Below are positions 26,600-35,072 of a DNA stretch of 64,000 bases, one piece after another. Each line of letters starts with the position of its first letter. Positions within the stretch are counted from its first letter, which is position 1. The DNA comes from Marinobacter sp. F4206 (GTDB lineage: Bacteria; Pseudomonadota; Gammaproteobacteria; Pseudomonadales; Oleiphilaceae), in NCBI RefSeq assembly GCF_019392195.1, contig NZ_JAHXKI010000002.1, forward strand, positions 2,108,001-2,172,000, read 5' to 3'. The notes beneath the pieces were generated by a model. It did not search any database, had not been told where the DNA came from, and worked only from the letters and a program-made list of their open reading frames with translations. The translations under genes and the position numbers were made by a program.

Positions 26600-26624
26600 G
26601 AGGCCCGCGTCAGGTGCGGGCCTC
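26600..26624 (-). terminator. Hairpin at the epimerase/dehydrogenase junction
   Basis: A perfect 9-bp inverted repeat, GAGGCCCGC-N7-GCGGGCCTC, spans the stop codon of the epimerase gene. No real T tract follows on the minus strand, so it more likely stabilises the upstream mRNA or attenuates than terminates. Confidence 0.45.
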
Positions 26625-27662
26625 CTGGTCAAAGGACGGACTGTCGGTTCGGCTCAGTTCTCCGATCTCTCTGAGCCATGCTTCGGAGCGTTTCATGCCC
26701 TCTTCTAGGTTGACCTTGGGTTCGAAGCCGAGGTGCTTTCGTGCGTTTTCGATGGAGAATCCGCCCTTGCGCGCGAACATCAGCATCGCGTCCGGCGTGA
26801 CCTCGTTGGGGCGCTTGAGCTTGCGGTTCAGCCACCAGATGCCCTGGGTGAGTTTCAGGGCAGCAGCCAGAGGCATGCTCGGTGGGAAACCCTTGTTGCT
26901 GGCCCAGCGCCAGTGATTCATGAAGAATTCCCGGCAGGTCACGGGCTCGTCGCTCCAGAGGATAAAAATGCGGCCGCTGCCGGAGGGCAGGCCGGCGGCG
27001 AGCAAGGTGCCGTCGACCAGGTCATCGATGTACACCGGGGTGAAGATGCCCTTGCCCCGGTTGGGCAGGATCAGTTGGCCGGCCCGGGCCATCTTCAGGG
27101 GCTCCAGCAACCAGGGGCGGGAGCCCGGACCGTAGACGTCGCCCGGGCGGATGATGGTGCAGTCGATCTCGCCGGCAGCGTGGGCTGCCAGGACGGTATG
27201 CTCCGATGCGCCCTTGGCCACGCCGTAGCGGTAGTGTTCACCAATCACCACGGGCGCCGTCTCGTCCGCTCCCGGCTCGTAGTCATAGCCCATGGCTGCG
27301 ATGGATGAATAATGCACGAAGCGCTGTGCGCCGCCGGCAATGGCAACGTCCAGGGCGTTGCGAACGCCGACCAGCGAGGTGGTGGTATAGGTCTCCCAGT
27401 CGGCAGCCAGAGACACCACCGCCGCAGTGTTGATAAAGAGGTCGCAGTCTTTGGCGTGATCACGCCAGCCTGACGGCTCGGTGAGGTCTCCCGCTATGAC
27501 GTTGCGCTCTTCATCGGCGTGCAGATCCATACCACGGACGTCACAGCCCAGTTCGCGGTAACGGCGGTGAAGGGTGCGCCCGATGAAGCCGTTGGCGCCC
27601 GTGATGAAGACTTTTGCGGGGAGGGACGGTTTTTGCCCGTCCCGACCGGTTGGGAGAGACAT
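26610..27662 (-). CDS. NAD-dependent epimerase/dehydratase family (3-beta-HSD-like) oxidoreductase
   Basis: 350 residues of the extended SDR class. It has the Rossmann motif FITGANGFIGRTL near residue 18, an aspartate after beta-2 (GMDLHAD) favouring NAD, the catalytic YRYGVAKGASE (YxxxK) and HYSS(I) with the catalytic serine. Relatives include 3-beta-hydroxysteroid dehydrogenase/isomerases and sterol C4 decarboxylases, and proteins acting on long-chain beta-hydroxy acids such as OleD. A fatty or isoprenoid substrate is therefore plausible but unproven. AGGAG precedes ATG 27662. It is divergent from the esterase-WS/DGAT operon over a 205-base region that carries operator copy 3. Confidence 0.8.
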   Translation of the reverse strand: MSLPTGRDGQKPSLPAKVFITGANGFIGRTLHRRYRELGCDVRGMDLHADEERNVIAGDLTEPSGWRDHAKDCDLFINTAAVVSLAADWETYTTTSLVGVRNALDVAIAGGAQRFVHYSSIAAMGYDYEPGADETAPVVIGEHYRYGVAKGASEHTVLAAHAAGEIDCTIIRPGDVYGPGSRPWLLEPLKMARAGQLILPNRGKGIFTPVYIDDLVDGTLLAAGLPSGSGRIFILWSDEPVTCREFFMNHWRWASNKGFPPSMPLAAALKLTQGIWWLNRKLKRPNEVTPDAMLMFARKGGFSIENARKHLGFEPKVNLEEGMKRSEAWLREIGELSRTDSPSFDQEART

Positions 27663-27753
27663 GGGGGGCTCCTGTTCTGTTTATTGTGTTGCTCCTATCG
27701 TGCTCAGTTTTCAGTGCCGTTATTTTTCAATTCACGACAAATTACAGGTAAAA

Positions 27754-27776
27754 CACGCCACGCATTCCGTGGCGTG
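27754..27776. promoter_or_regulatory. Perfect 9-bp inverted repeat in divergent promoter
   Basis: CACGCCACG-CATTC-CGTGGCGTG lies between the epimerase and esterase genes. Its right arm overlaps the first half of operator copy 3. It may be the binding site for a second, dimeric regulator, or may extend the AraC-type site to the left. Confidence 0.5.
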
Positions 27777-27807
27777 AAATGACAAGCTGTTGACGTTGTT
27801 AGCCAAG
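27768..27807 (+). promoter_or_regulatory. AraC-type operator candidate, copy 3
   Basis: TGGCGTGAAATGACAAG (27770-27786) is followed exactly 21 bases on by TGACGTTGTTAGCCAAG (27791-27807). Both match the 17-base unit TGGCGTGAAAAGCCAAA seen at 10317, in 14 and about 11 positions. The tandem ends 60 bases before ATG 27868. Confidence 0.62.
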
Positions 27808-27867
27808 GAGTAACTACGACTAATTGGTCATAGTGTGGGCAGAAATCACCCAACGGATTGGCTTTCC

Positions 27868-28875
27868 ATGAATTCAGGCTCTGACCCCACCCGGTATGTA
27901 ACGCGCCCGCTCGACCTCTCCTTCACGACTTGGTGCAAACTCCTTTTGCTGCGTTGGCTGCTGCGGCCAATGATGGCCTACCTGCTGCGGGGGCACCCCC
28001 GACGCGTCGCCAGGGCGCAGATTGGCATCGCCGGTCGCTGGGCAAGTGCCCGTCAGAAGGAGCGGTTTCACTATGACTACCACCGGGGCGAGGGCGGGGC
28101 GGTAGCCGGCCACTCGCTGGGTACCCCTTTCTCCCATACCGGCCATCCTGTACTTCTTTGGTTGCATGGCGGCGCCTTTGTGCTGCCGGCGATGCCCAGG
28201 GGGCATCTATCCTTCGCCGAGCGCCTCTGTGATCCCCTGGCTGCCAACGCCTTCGTTCCGGATTACCGGCTGGCGCCCGCCAACCCCTTTCCGGCCGCCC
28301 TCGACGATTGCGAAGCCGCCTACCGTCTGCTGCTCGATTCCGGGATTCCCGCTGAACGGATTGTGCTGGGCGGTGAGTCCGCGGGGGGCAACCTGCTGGT
28401 GTCGCTGCTGTACCGAATCCGGGATCGCGGAATGCCGATGCCGGCGTGTGCCATCGCGGTCTCGCCCGCCCTTGACCTTGCCCGGCTGCATGGTTCGCCT
28501 TCCCGGTTCGCCAATGCCGGTCGGGACGCCATGCTTCCGGTTGCCTCGCTGGCGCAAGCCCTGGACTGGTACCTGGACGGCGCTGACAGCGCCAACCCGG
28601 AAATATCGCCCCTGCTGGGTGAGTGCCGGGGCTTGCCACCGACCCTGATCGTCGCCAGTGAGGCGGAACTGCTGCGCGATGACAGTGTGCTATTTGCCCG
28701 CCGACTCGCCGCGGCCGGCGTCCCGACCGAACTGGCCCTGTGGCCCCATCTCCCGCACGCCTTCCCGCTGCTGGAGGACTGGCTCCCGGAAGCTGCCGGT
28801 GCCAGAGAACAAATAACAACGTTTATGAGAGAGCAGCTCCAGAGAGTAACTGGACGCTCGGGAGAGAGAGGATGA
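27868..28875 (+). CDS. Alpha/beta hydrolase of the hormone-sensitive-lipase family
   Basis: About 335 residues from ATG 27868 (MNSGSDPTRYV); a GTG at 27835 in the same frame is possible, and neither has a good ribosome site, so the start is uncertain. The family oxyanion motif is LWLHGGAFVL, the nucleophile elbow GGESAGGNLL, and the acid and histidine lie in the C-terminal third (DDSVLFARRL; PHLPHAFPLL). HSL-type enzymes hydrolyse short to long acyl esters. Its stop overlaps the following WS/DGAT start (ATGA), so ester hydrolysis and ester synthesis are translated together. No signal peptide is seen; it is probably cytoplasmic or membrane associated. Confidence 0.85.
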   Translation: MNSGSDPTRYVTRPLDLSFTTWCKLLLLRWLLRPMMAYLLRGHPRRVARAQIGIAGRWASARQKERFHYDYHRGEGGAVAGHSLGTPFSHTGHPVLLWLHGGAFVLPAMPRGHLSFAERLCDPLAANAFVPDYRLAPANPFPAALDDCEAAYRLLLDSGIPAERIVLGGESAGGNLLVSLLYRIRDRGMPMPACAIAVSPALDLARLHGSPSRFANAGRDAMLPVASLAQALDWYLDGADSANPEISPLLGECRGLPPTLIVASEAELLRDDSVLFARRLAAAGVPTELALWPHLPHAFPLLEDWLPEAAGAREQITTFMREQLQRVTGRSGERG

Positions 28876-30263
28876 CAAACTACAAGAAACTGACCCCACT
28901 GGACGCGGCCTTTGTCCAGCTGGAAAATCCCAGTGCGCCCATGCACGTTGCCGGTTTGATGATCTTCGAACTGCCGGCGAAAGCCGGCGCGGATTTCGTC
29001 ACCAGGCTGGTCGAGGACTGGCGTAGTGAAACCCGGATCAAGGCCCCCTGGAACCAGAAACTGGTGTCTCCGTCCCGTTGGCAGCTGGCGCCAAGACTCA
29101 AGACCTGCCACGACCCGGATCTTGAGTACCATGTCCGTCATCTGTTTTTGCCCAAGCCGGGCGGTCAGAGGGAGTTGGGGCAGCTGGTGGCCCGTCTGCA
29201 CAGTCAGCCCATGGACCTCAGAAAACTGTTGTGGGAATGCTTTATCATTGAGGGTCTGGCGGACAACCGCTTCGCCATCTACATGAAGTTCCACCACTCG
29301 ATGGTCGATGGCATCAGCGCGAATATCCTGCTGATGAAGGGGCTTTCCGAGCGCCGCGCCGACAGGAAAACGGCGCCGTTCTGGGTTCACTCGGCACCGG
29401 AAAAGCCATTCCAGCCCGGTCCTTTTCGCATTCCGTCTGCCCAGGCGCTGATGAGTACTGCGGCAAACGTCCTCAAGCTCTTCGGCAAAGACGATGACCT
29501 GACCACCTTTCGTTCGGCGCCCTACACCCCATTGAATGGCCCGATTGCAGCCCAGCGGCGTTTCGCCACCCAGAGCTTTTCGATGGATCGGATCAAGGCG
29601 GTGGCCCGACGGGCGGAGGTCAGCCTCAACGACGTGCTGCTCTGCCTGGTTGGCGGTACGCTCCGCCGATACCTGCAGCGAATTACGGCGCTTCCGGGCG
29701 ATAGCCTGACCGCCGCTATCCCGATATCCCTGCGCGCCGAGGGCGACCAGAGTTGCGGTAACGCCGTGGGCATGATTTTCAGTATCCTCGGCACCAACAT
29801 TGCGGATCCGGTGGTGCGCCTGCAGAAAATTCATCAGTCCACCGACCTGGCCAAACAGCAGGTGCTCGGTCTGCCCACGGAAATGCGGGTGCCCTATTCC
29901 CTTCTCAGCATGATGCCTTCGGTGCTCCGGATGCTCACGGGTGTCACCGGGAAAACCCGCCCGCTGTTCAACACGGTGGTGTCCAACGTGCCGGGAGGCT
30001 CTGAGGAAAAGTACCTGAGGGGCGCGCGTCTGGTGAATTTGTATCCGGCGAACATTGTGTTCCCGGGCATGGCGGCGAGCTTCACCTGCTACAGCCATGC
30101 GGGAACCCTCAACGTGGGGATCACAGCCTGCCGGGACACCGTGCCGAACATGCAGAAACTGGCGCTCGGCATGGAGGAGGCGTTCAGAGAACTTGAGGAA
30201 AAACTGGGCGTTGTTGAGCCTGCGCAAGCAGCGGTGGTAAACGCTGTCGAGGAGGCGGTATGA
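28872..30263 (+). CDS. Wax ester synthase / diacylglycerol acyltransferase (WS/DGAT), copy 1
   Basis: 463 residues from ATG 28872, just after GAGAGAGG and overlapping the esterase stop. The opening LTPLDAAFVQLENPSAPMHV is typical. The catalytic motif HHxxxDG is HHSMVDG near residue 141; SLNDVLL supplies the conserved ND, and NTVVSNVPG the C-terminal motif. The usual PLW triad is LLW here (RKLLWEC). These enzymes transfer an acyl group from acyl-CoA to a fatty alcohol or diacylglycerol at the inner membrane, making wax esters or triacylglycerol for storage. It overlaps the second WS/DGAT by 4 bases. The variant triad may reflect different specificity. Confidence 0.92.
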   Translation: MTNYKKLTPLDAAFVQLENPSAPMHVAGLMIFELPAKAGADFVTRLVEDWRSETRIKAPWNQKLVSPSRWQLAPRLKTCHDPDLEYHVRHLFLPKPGGQRELGQLVARLHSQPMDLRKLLWECFIIEGLADNRFAIYMKFHHSMVDGISANILLMKGLSERRADRKTAPFWVHSAPEKPFQPGPFRIPSAQALMSTAANVLKLFGKDDDLTTFRSAPYTPLNGPIAAQRRFATQSFSMDRIKAVARRAEVSLNDVLLCLVGGTLRRYLQRITALPGDSLTAAIPISLRAEGDQSCGNAVGMIFSILGTNIADPVVRLQKIHQSTDLAKQQVLGLPTEMRVPYSLLSMMPSVLRMLTGVTGKTRPLFNTVVSNVPGGSEEKYLRGARLVNLYPANIVFPGMAASFTCYSHAGTLNVGITACRDTVPNMQKLALGMEEAFRELEEKLGVVEPAQAAVVNAVEEAV

Positions 30264-31645
30264 CCCTGAGAAAAATGCCGTTGCTGGATGCCGCGTCGCT
30301 GCAGCTGGAGGGTAAGAAGATGCCCATGCACATTGCGGCGCTGATGACCTTTTCCTATCCCGCCTCGTTGACCGATCACGAACGCAAAACGTTCGTCAGT
30401 GGCCTGGTCGCGCGCTGGCGAGAGGAAACCCGGGTTGTCTATCCGTGGAATCAGGTGCTCACGCGTCCTACCCGTTGGCAGCTCAGGCCCACGACCCGGG
30501 AAGTCTACGATCTGGACCTGGAATACCACCTCAGGCAGTGGTCCCTGCCAGCGCCCGGCGGTGAGAAGGAGCTGGGCCACATGATCGCCTGGATTCACGA
30601 ATTGCCGATGGATCTGGAAAAGCCGCTGTGGGAGTGTCATTTCATCGAAGGGCTCTCCGAAAACCGATTTGCCCTCTACGTCAATATCCATCACGCGCTT
30701 GTCGATGGCATCAGTGGCACCCGTCTGGTGGTAGGCAGTCTGTCCACGGACGCGGACTCATTGAGTGCCCCCATGTGGGCAAAGGCCCAGGCCCAGGCGG
30801 AGGCGGGCACGGGCGAAGTCAAAGAGCCGGAAAGGGGCGCATTGCCACGCCTCGCTGACCTGAAGGCGGGTGCCGCAGCGTCCCTGAAGCTACGGACAAA
30901 AAACGAGACACTGACGACGTTCAGATCCACACCCGAGACCATCCTGAATGGCCCGATTGGCTCCCATCGCCGGGTTGCCACCCAGCACTTCGAATTGGCC
31001 AGGCTCAAGACGCTGGCAAAGACGACGGGTGCCACGGTTAATGATGTGGTGATGGCGATTGTGGGGGGCGCCTTGCGTGAGTACCTGATTGAGGCAAATG
31101 CCTTGCCCGAGGACTCGCTCACGGCGGCGCTGCCGGTTTCCACACGAAAACCCGGTGACGTCAGCATTGGCAATCAGGTAAGCCTGCTGTTCGGAAGCCT
31201 GGGAACCAATATTGCCGATCCGGCCCTTCGTCTGGAACACGTTAAACGGTCCACTCAGGCTGGTAAGGCCATGCTGAATGGTCTCCCTGCCCATGCCGTC
31301 AACGTCTACTCACTGCTTTCGACAGGTCCCTTTCTGTCGTCCGTGGTTCTGGGGCTCGGAAGGACAGGGCGCCAGCTGTTCAATACCACAGTCTCCAATG
31401 TCCCCGGACAGCGCGAGGCGCGCTACCTGGATGGCGCCGAATTGCTGCACGTCTACCCGGTAAGCCTGATCATGCCGGGCATTCCACTGAACTTCACTTG
31501 CGTCAGTCAGGGCGATTTCCTGAATTTCGGCATGGTGGCCTGCAGAGACCGGGTGCCTCATGTGCAGCGGCTGGCTGGGCTAATGGCCGAGGCCTTGGCC
31601 GAACTCGAAAAGAACCTCCTGCAACGCGGGGAGCGGTCGTCCTGA
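30260..31645 (+). CDS. Wax ester synthase / diacylglycerol acyltransferase (WS/DGAT), copy 2
   Basis: 461 residues in a 4-base overlap with copy 1. It has MPLLDAASLQLEGKKMPMH at the start, HHALVDG near residue 144, KPLWECHFIEG with the canonical PLW, TVNDVVMAIVGG with ND, and NTTVSNVPG. By eye the two copies are clear paralogues but well diverged, so the duplication is not recent. An insertion-like, Ala/Gly/Glu-rich linker (residues ~180-205) replaces a different linker in copy 1. Working with acyl-CoA ligases, alcohol dehydrogenase and the esterase, it points to turnover of storage esters in this region. Confidence 0.92.
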   Translation: MTLRKMPLLDAASLQLEGKKMPMHIAALMTFSYPASLTDHERKTFVSGLVARWREETRVVYPWNQVLTRPTRWQLRPTTREVYDLDLEYHLRQWSLPAPGGEKELGHMIAWIHELPMDLEKPLWECHFIEGLSENRFALYVNIHHALVDGISGTRLVVGSLSTDADSLSAPMWAKAQAQAEAGTGEVKEPERGALPRLADLKAGAAASLKLRTKNETLTTFRSTPETILNGPIGSHRRVATQHFELARLKTLAKTTGATVNDVVMAIVGGALREYLIEANALPEDSLTAALPVSTRKPGDVSIGNQVSLLFGSLGTNIADPALRLEHVKRSTQAGKAMLNGLPAHAVNVYSLLSTGPFLSSVVLGLGRTGRQLFNTTVSNVPGQREARYLDGAELLHVYPVSLIMPGIPLNFTCVSQGDFLNFGMVACRDRVPHVQRLAGLMAEALAELEKNLLQRGERSS

Positions 31646-31684
31646 TTGGCGCCAAAAGCCAAATTTGTGGCATTGAAGAGCAAA
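31645..31684 (+). promoter_or_regulatory. AraC-type operator candidate, copy 4
   Basis: ATTGGCGCCAAAAGCCAAA (31645-31663) begins on the last base of the WS/DGAT stop codon and contains TTGGC-N7-GCCAA. A second copy, TGGCATTGAAGAGCAAA, starts exactly 21 bases after the first TGGC (31668), followed by a -10-like TAGGTA at about 31691. It would drive the envelope block starting at 31782 separately from the upstream acyltransferases. Confidence 0.62.
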
Positions 31685-31781
31685 CGCGCATAGGTATTTC
31701 TACGGAATACTGACGCTCGCACGAAAACACAAAAACAACATTCCATGCATCCCAGAGGGTGTGTGGCGGAGTGATCAAACC

Positions 31782-33632
31782 ATGAATGATGCTAAGTCCT
31801 TCCGGGTCAACCGACTCAGTGCGGGTATTGTGATGGCGCTGACCCTCGGTGGTGCCAACACGGCCACCGCCTTTAATTTCGATGCGGGCGAGTGGGATGG
31901 CGGCCTTAACACCACCGTTTCGTTCGGATCGAGCTGGCGTATGCAGGACCCGGATCCTGCCCTGTACAGCGCACAGAATGCTGCCCTGGTTGGCGAAGAG
32001 CCGGGTACCGGTGGCAAGTCCGACGGCGGCAACCTGAACTACGACCAGGGCGACCGGTTTTCCACGGTGGCCAAGTTCCTGACCGAATTCTCCCTCGAAA
32101 AAGACTACATGGGCGCACTCGTCCGGGTGAAGGGCTGGTACGACCAGGCCCTGGAAGACGAGGATGTCCGCTTCGGCAACCAGGCCAATGGCTACCAGCG
32201 AGGGGAACCGCTGTCGGACCGCGGCTATCAGAATCTCCAGAAGTTCTCTGGCGTCCAGCTCATGGACGCGTTTGTCTACAACACCTGGGATATCAACTAC
32301 AAACCTCTCCAGATCCGTCTCGGTCGCCAGGTGGTGAACTGGGGCGAGAGCCTGTTTATCCAGGGCGTGAACCAGGGCATCAACCCGATTGACGTGCCCG
32401 CGTTCCGCCGTCCCGGCACAGAACTGCGAGAGGTACTGCTTCCCACGAACATGCTCTACGCGAACATGGGGCTTGGCAGTGGCGTTTCAGTTGAAGCCTA
32501 CTACCAGTTCGAATGGCAGAATTCCCCGATTGAAGGCTGTGGCCATTACTGGGCGGTCACCGAGAACCTGATCTCGCCTGACCTCAGTGGCTGCGTGAGC
32601 GCCGTGGGCGTGGGGCCGGGCAGTTCCCCGGATGACCTGCAGGGTGGCACCTATTATCCCCAGGCCGCTCGAAACGATACCAGTGACCAGGGGCAGTTCG
32701 GTCTGGCCTTGCGCTTTCCCGCCGATGCCATCGGCACGGAATTCGGTCTGTACGCCATCAACTACCACTCCAAGATGCCGGTGCTGGGCATCAATACCGG
32801 CAGTGGTCCCGGCACTGGCGTCGCGACCCTGATTCCCATGCAGCTGGATTCCCAGTTCGGCACCACGCCGGGGGATGTCTCCTGGGTCTACCCGGAAGAC
32901 ATTCAGCTCTACGGCATCAGCGCGGCCGCCAACATTGCCAGCTGGTCGGTGGGCGCGGAACTGACTCATTCCCGGAACTTCCCGGTGATCCTCAACGGTG
33001 CAGACCTGGTCGTTGGCGCGGCTCAGGGTGTCGGGCCACTGGGCGAAACCTTCGCCACCGCCGAAGCCAATGAGAGCGTCGACGGGTTCCGGCGCTACAA
33101 CAAGACCCAGTTCCAGATCAACGGCCTGAACCTCTGGTCCAACATTCTGGGCGCCCAGACAGCCCTGCTGATTGCCGAGGTGGGTTTCCAGTACGGCGAT
33201 GTGCCTGACACCTATACCGGTGTCCGTCATGGGCGCGGGTTTACCTTCGGCTTCGGCCAGCACGAGGACTTTTTCGATGGTGCCGATCCGTGCGCGGTGG
33301 GCGCCAACACCTCCCCGGCGGGCTGCAAGAACGAAGGCTACGTTACCGACTTCTCCTGGGGCTACCGGGTGCGCGGCTCCCTGGATTACCAGAACCCCTT
33401 TGGTCTGGGGCTCCTGGTGCAGCCGTCCCTGTTCGTCGGTCACGACGTCAAGGGTAACTCTCTTGATGGCCAGTTCCAGGAAGGCCGGATCTCGACCACC
33501 CTGGCGACCGACTTCACCTACCTGAAGCGACACAAGTTTGGCGCAAGCTACGTGCACTTCGCGGACTCCGCCGATTACAACGATCTGCGGGACCGTGACT
33601 ATGCCTCCGTCAATTACAGCTACACCTTCTAA
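31782..33632 (+). CDS. DUF1302 family outer-membrane protein
   Basis: 616 residues from ATG 31782 (MNDAKSFRVN) after GGAG; an in-frame codon at 31761 lies before that site. The signal peptide ends near TAFNF. The rest is rich in alternating aromatic beta strands (YNTWDINYKPLQIRLGRQVV, SVEAYYQFEWQNSP) and ends with the aromatic SVNYSYTF, typical of an outer-membrane beta barrel. DUF1302 proteins are constantly found with DUF1329, Ycf48-like and RND genes, as here. They are thought to form an outer-membrane channel for a hydrophobic compound, but no substrate is established. Confidence 0.85.
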   Translation: MNDAKSFRVNRLSAGIVMALTLGGANTATAFNFDAGEWDGGLNTTVSFGSSWRMQDPDPALYSAQNAALVGEEPGTGGKSDGGNLNYDQGDRFSTVAKFLTEFSLEKDYMGALVRVKGWYDQALEDEDVRFGNQANGYQRGEPLSDRGYQNLQKFSGVQLMDAFVYNTWDINYKPLQIRLGRQVVNWGESLFIQGVNQGINPIDVPAFRRPGTELREVLLPTNMLYANMGLGSGVSVEAYYQFEWQNSPIEGCGHYWAVTENLISPDLSGCVSAVGVGPGSSPDDLQGGTYYPQAARNDTSDQGQFGLALRFPADAIGTEFGLYAINYHSKMPVLGINTGSGPGTGVATLIPMQLDSQFGTTPGDVSWVYPEDIQLYGISAAANIASWSVGAELTHSRNFPVILNGADLVVGAAQGVGPLGETFATAEANESVDGFRRYNKTQFQINGLNLWSNILGAQTALLIAEVGFQYGDVPDTYTGVRHGRGFTFGFGQHEDFFDGADPCAVGANTSPAGCKNEGYVTDFSWGYRVRGSLDYQNPFGLGLLVQPSLFVGHDVKGNSLDGQFQEGRISTTLATDFTYLKRHKFGASYVHFADSADYNDLRDRDYASVNYSYTF

Positions 33633-33655
33633 AACAAAAATCCGAGGATACTGAC

Positions 33656-35011
33656 ATGCAATTTTCCAGAAACAGACTGTATCGGGCGCTGGCGGTTTCT
33701 GCCGCCTTCGCCGTCACCGCTCCGGCCATGGCCGAGCTGTCCCCTGAGGAAGTGGCAAAGCTGGGAACCGAATTGACGCCGGTGGGTGCCAACCCGAACG
33801 CCAACGACGAGGGCACCATCCCGGCATGGACCGGGGGGCTGACTTCGCCCCCGGAAGGCTGGGATCCGGAGCAGGGTTACATCGACCCCTTCCCCCAGGA
33901 CGAAGTGAAGTTCACCATCACCGGGGACAACCTGGACCAGTACCGCGACAAGCTGAGTGCCGGCCAGATTGCCCTGCTCGAGAAGTACGACAACTTCCGG
34001 ATGCCGGTGTATGAAACCCGCCGCACCGCGGCCTTGCCCCAGAAGGTGTACGACACCATCAAGGCCGAGGCGCCGGACGTAACGCTTGAGGGTTTTGGCA
34101 TCAAGAACCTGGATGGCGCCAACGTGCCGTTCCCGATTCCGGAAAACGGACTGGAAGCGATCTGGAACCACAACGTCCGTTACCTGGGTGGCGGCGTTGA
34201 GCGTCAGTACCACTGGTTCCCGGTGCAGGGCGACGGTGATTTCTACAAGGTGGGCTTCCTGGAGAAGCGGATTTTTGATGAGAACATGGACCGTCAGTCC
34301 GAGAACCGCCTGTTGAACTACACCGCCAAGTACACCTCGCCACCGACGCTGGAGGGCACGGTCCAGCTGGTTCACGAGCCAATTGACCAGGTTGAGGAAG
34401 TACGGTCGGCCTGGATTTACAACGTCGGGCAGCGCCGGGTGCGACGCGCTCCGGATCTGGCCTACGACAACGCCAACGACGGTACCGAGGGGATTCGCGT
34501 CACCGACCAGTTCGATGCCTACAACGGGGCGCCCGATCGCTACAACTGGAAACTGGTGGGCAAAAAGGAAATCTACGTTCCCTACAACGCCTATAAGCTG
34601 AGCGATAAGTCCCTGAACTACGAGAAGGACATTCTTCGCACCAACACCATCAATTCGGATCTGATGCGCTATGAGCTGCACCGGTTGTGGGTGGTCGAGG
34701 CGACGCTGCGTGAGGACAGTAGCCACATCTATGGCAAGCGTACTTTCTACCTCGATGAGGACTCCTGGAGTGTCCTGATGGAAGACGCCTACGATACCCG
34801 TGGCGATCTGTGGCGCGTGGCCATCCATCCGGTTATCCAGTTCTATGACGTGCTGGTGCCCTGGTACCGGGCCAATATCTACCACGACCTGAACAACGGC
34901 TCTTACCTGGTATCAAACCTGGCAAACGAGATTGATGATCCCTGGGAGTTCGGTGTCAAAGGTCGTTACATCGAATTCCAGCCGGACGCGCTTCGCCGCA
35001 GCGGGCGCTAA
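33656..35011 (+). CDS. DUF1329 family periplasmic protein
   Basis: 451 residues with a signal peptide ending APAMA-E. The mature start LSPEEVAKLGTELTPVGANPNAN and the end WEFGVKGRYIEFQPDALRRSGR are hallmark blocks of DUF1329, as are RRVRRAPDLAYD and WSVLMEDAYDTRG. The family shows the open beta-barrel fold of LolA/LolB lipoprotein carriers, so a periplasmic shuttle for a lipid between the RND pump and the outer-membrane DUF1302 protein is a fair inference. It starts 23 bases after DUF1302. Confidence 0.87.
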   Translation: MQFSRNRLYRALAVSAAFAVTAPAMAELSPEEVAKLGTELTPVGANPNANDEGTIPAWTGGLTSPPEGWDPEQGYIDPFPQDEVKFTITGDNLDQYRDKLSAGQIALLEKYDNFRMPVYETRRTAALPQKVYDTIKAEAPDVTLEGFGIKNLDGANVPFPIPENGLEAIWNHNVRYLGGGVERQYHWFPVQGDGDFYKVGFLEKRIFDENMDRQSENRLLNYTAKYTSPPTLEGTVQLVHEPIDQVEEVRSAWIYNVGQRRVRRAPDLAYDNANDGTEGIRVTDQFDAYNGAPDRYNWKLVGKKEIYVPYNAYKLSDKSLNYEKDILRTNTINSDLMRYELHRLWVVEATLREDSSHIYGKRTFYLDEDSWSVLMEDAYDTRGDLWRVAIHPVIQFYDVLVPWYRANIYHDLNNGSYLVSNLANEIDDPWEFGVKGRYIEFQPDALRRSGR

Positions 35012-35019
35012 TTGACCAA

Positions 35020-35041
35020 AGCGGGGGCCCCGGCTCCCGCT
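35020..35041 (+). terminator. Weak hairpin after the DUF1329 gene
   Basis: AGCGGG and CCCGCT pair around a GC-rich middle, followed by a poor T run (CTCCAATCTTTT). It is probably an mRNA-stabilising or attenuating element within the operon rather than a true end. Confidence 0.35.
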
Positions 35042-35072
35042 CTCCAATCTTTTCCGATCAGGTATACCTCTC

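Noticed and set aside
28320-30227. Minus-strand open frame of about 635 codons opposite the esterase and first WS/DGAT gene
   Set aside because: It is antisense to two well-supported, overlapping genes, has no ribosome site or family resemblance, and has the arginine/histidine-rich composition typical of GC-rich shadows.
33629-34885. Minus-strand open frame of about 418 codons opposite DUF1329
   Set aside because: Antisense shadow with repetitive valine/glycine composition.
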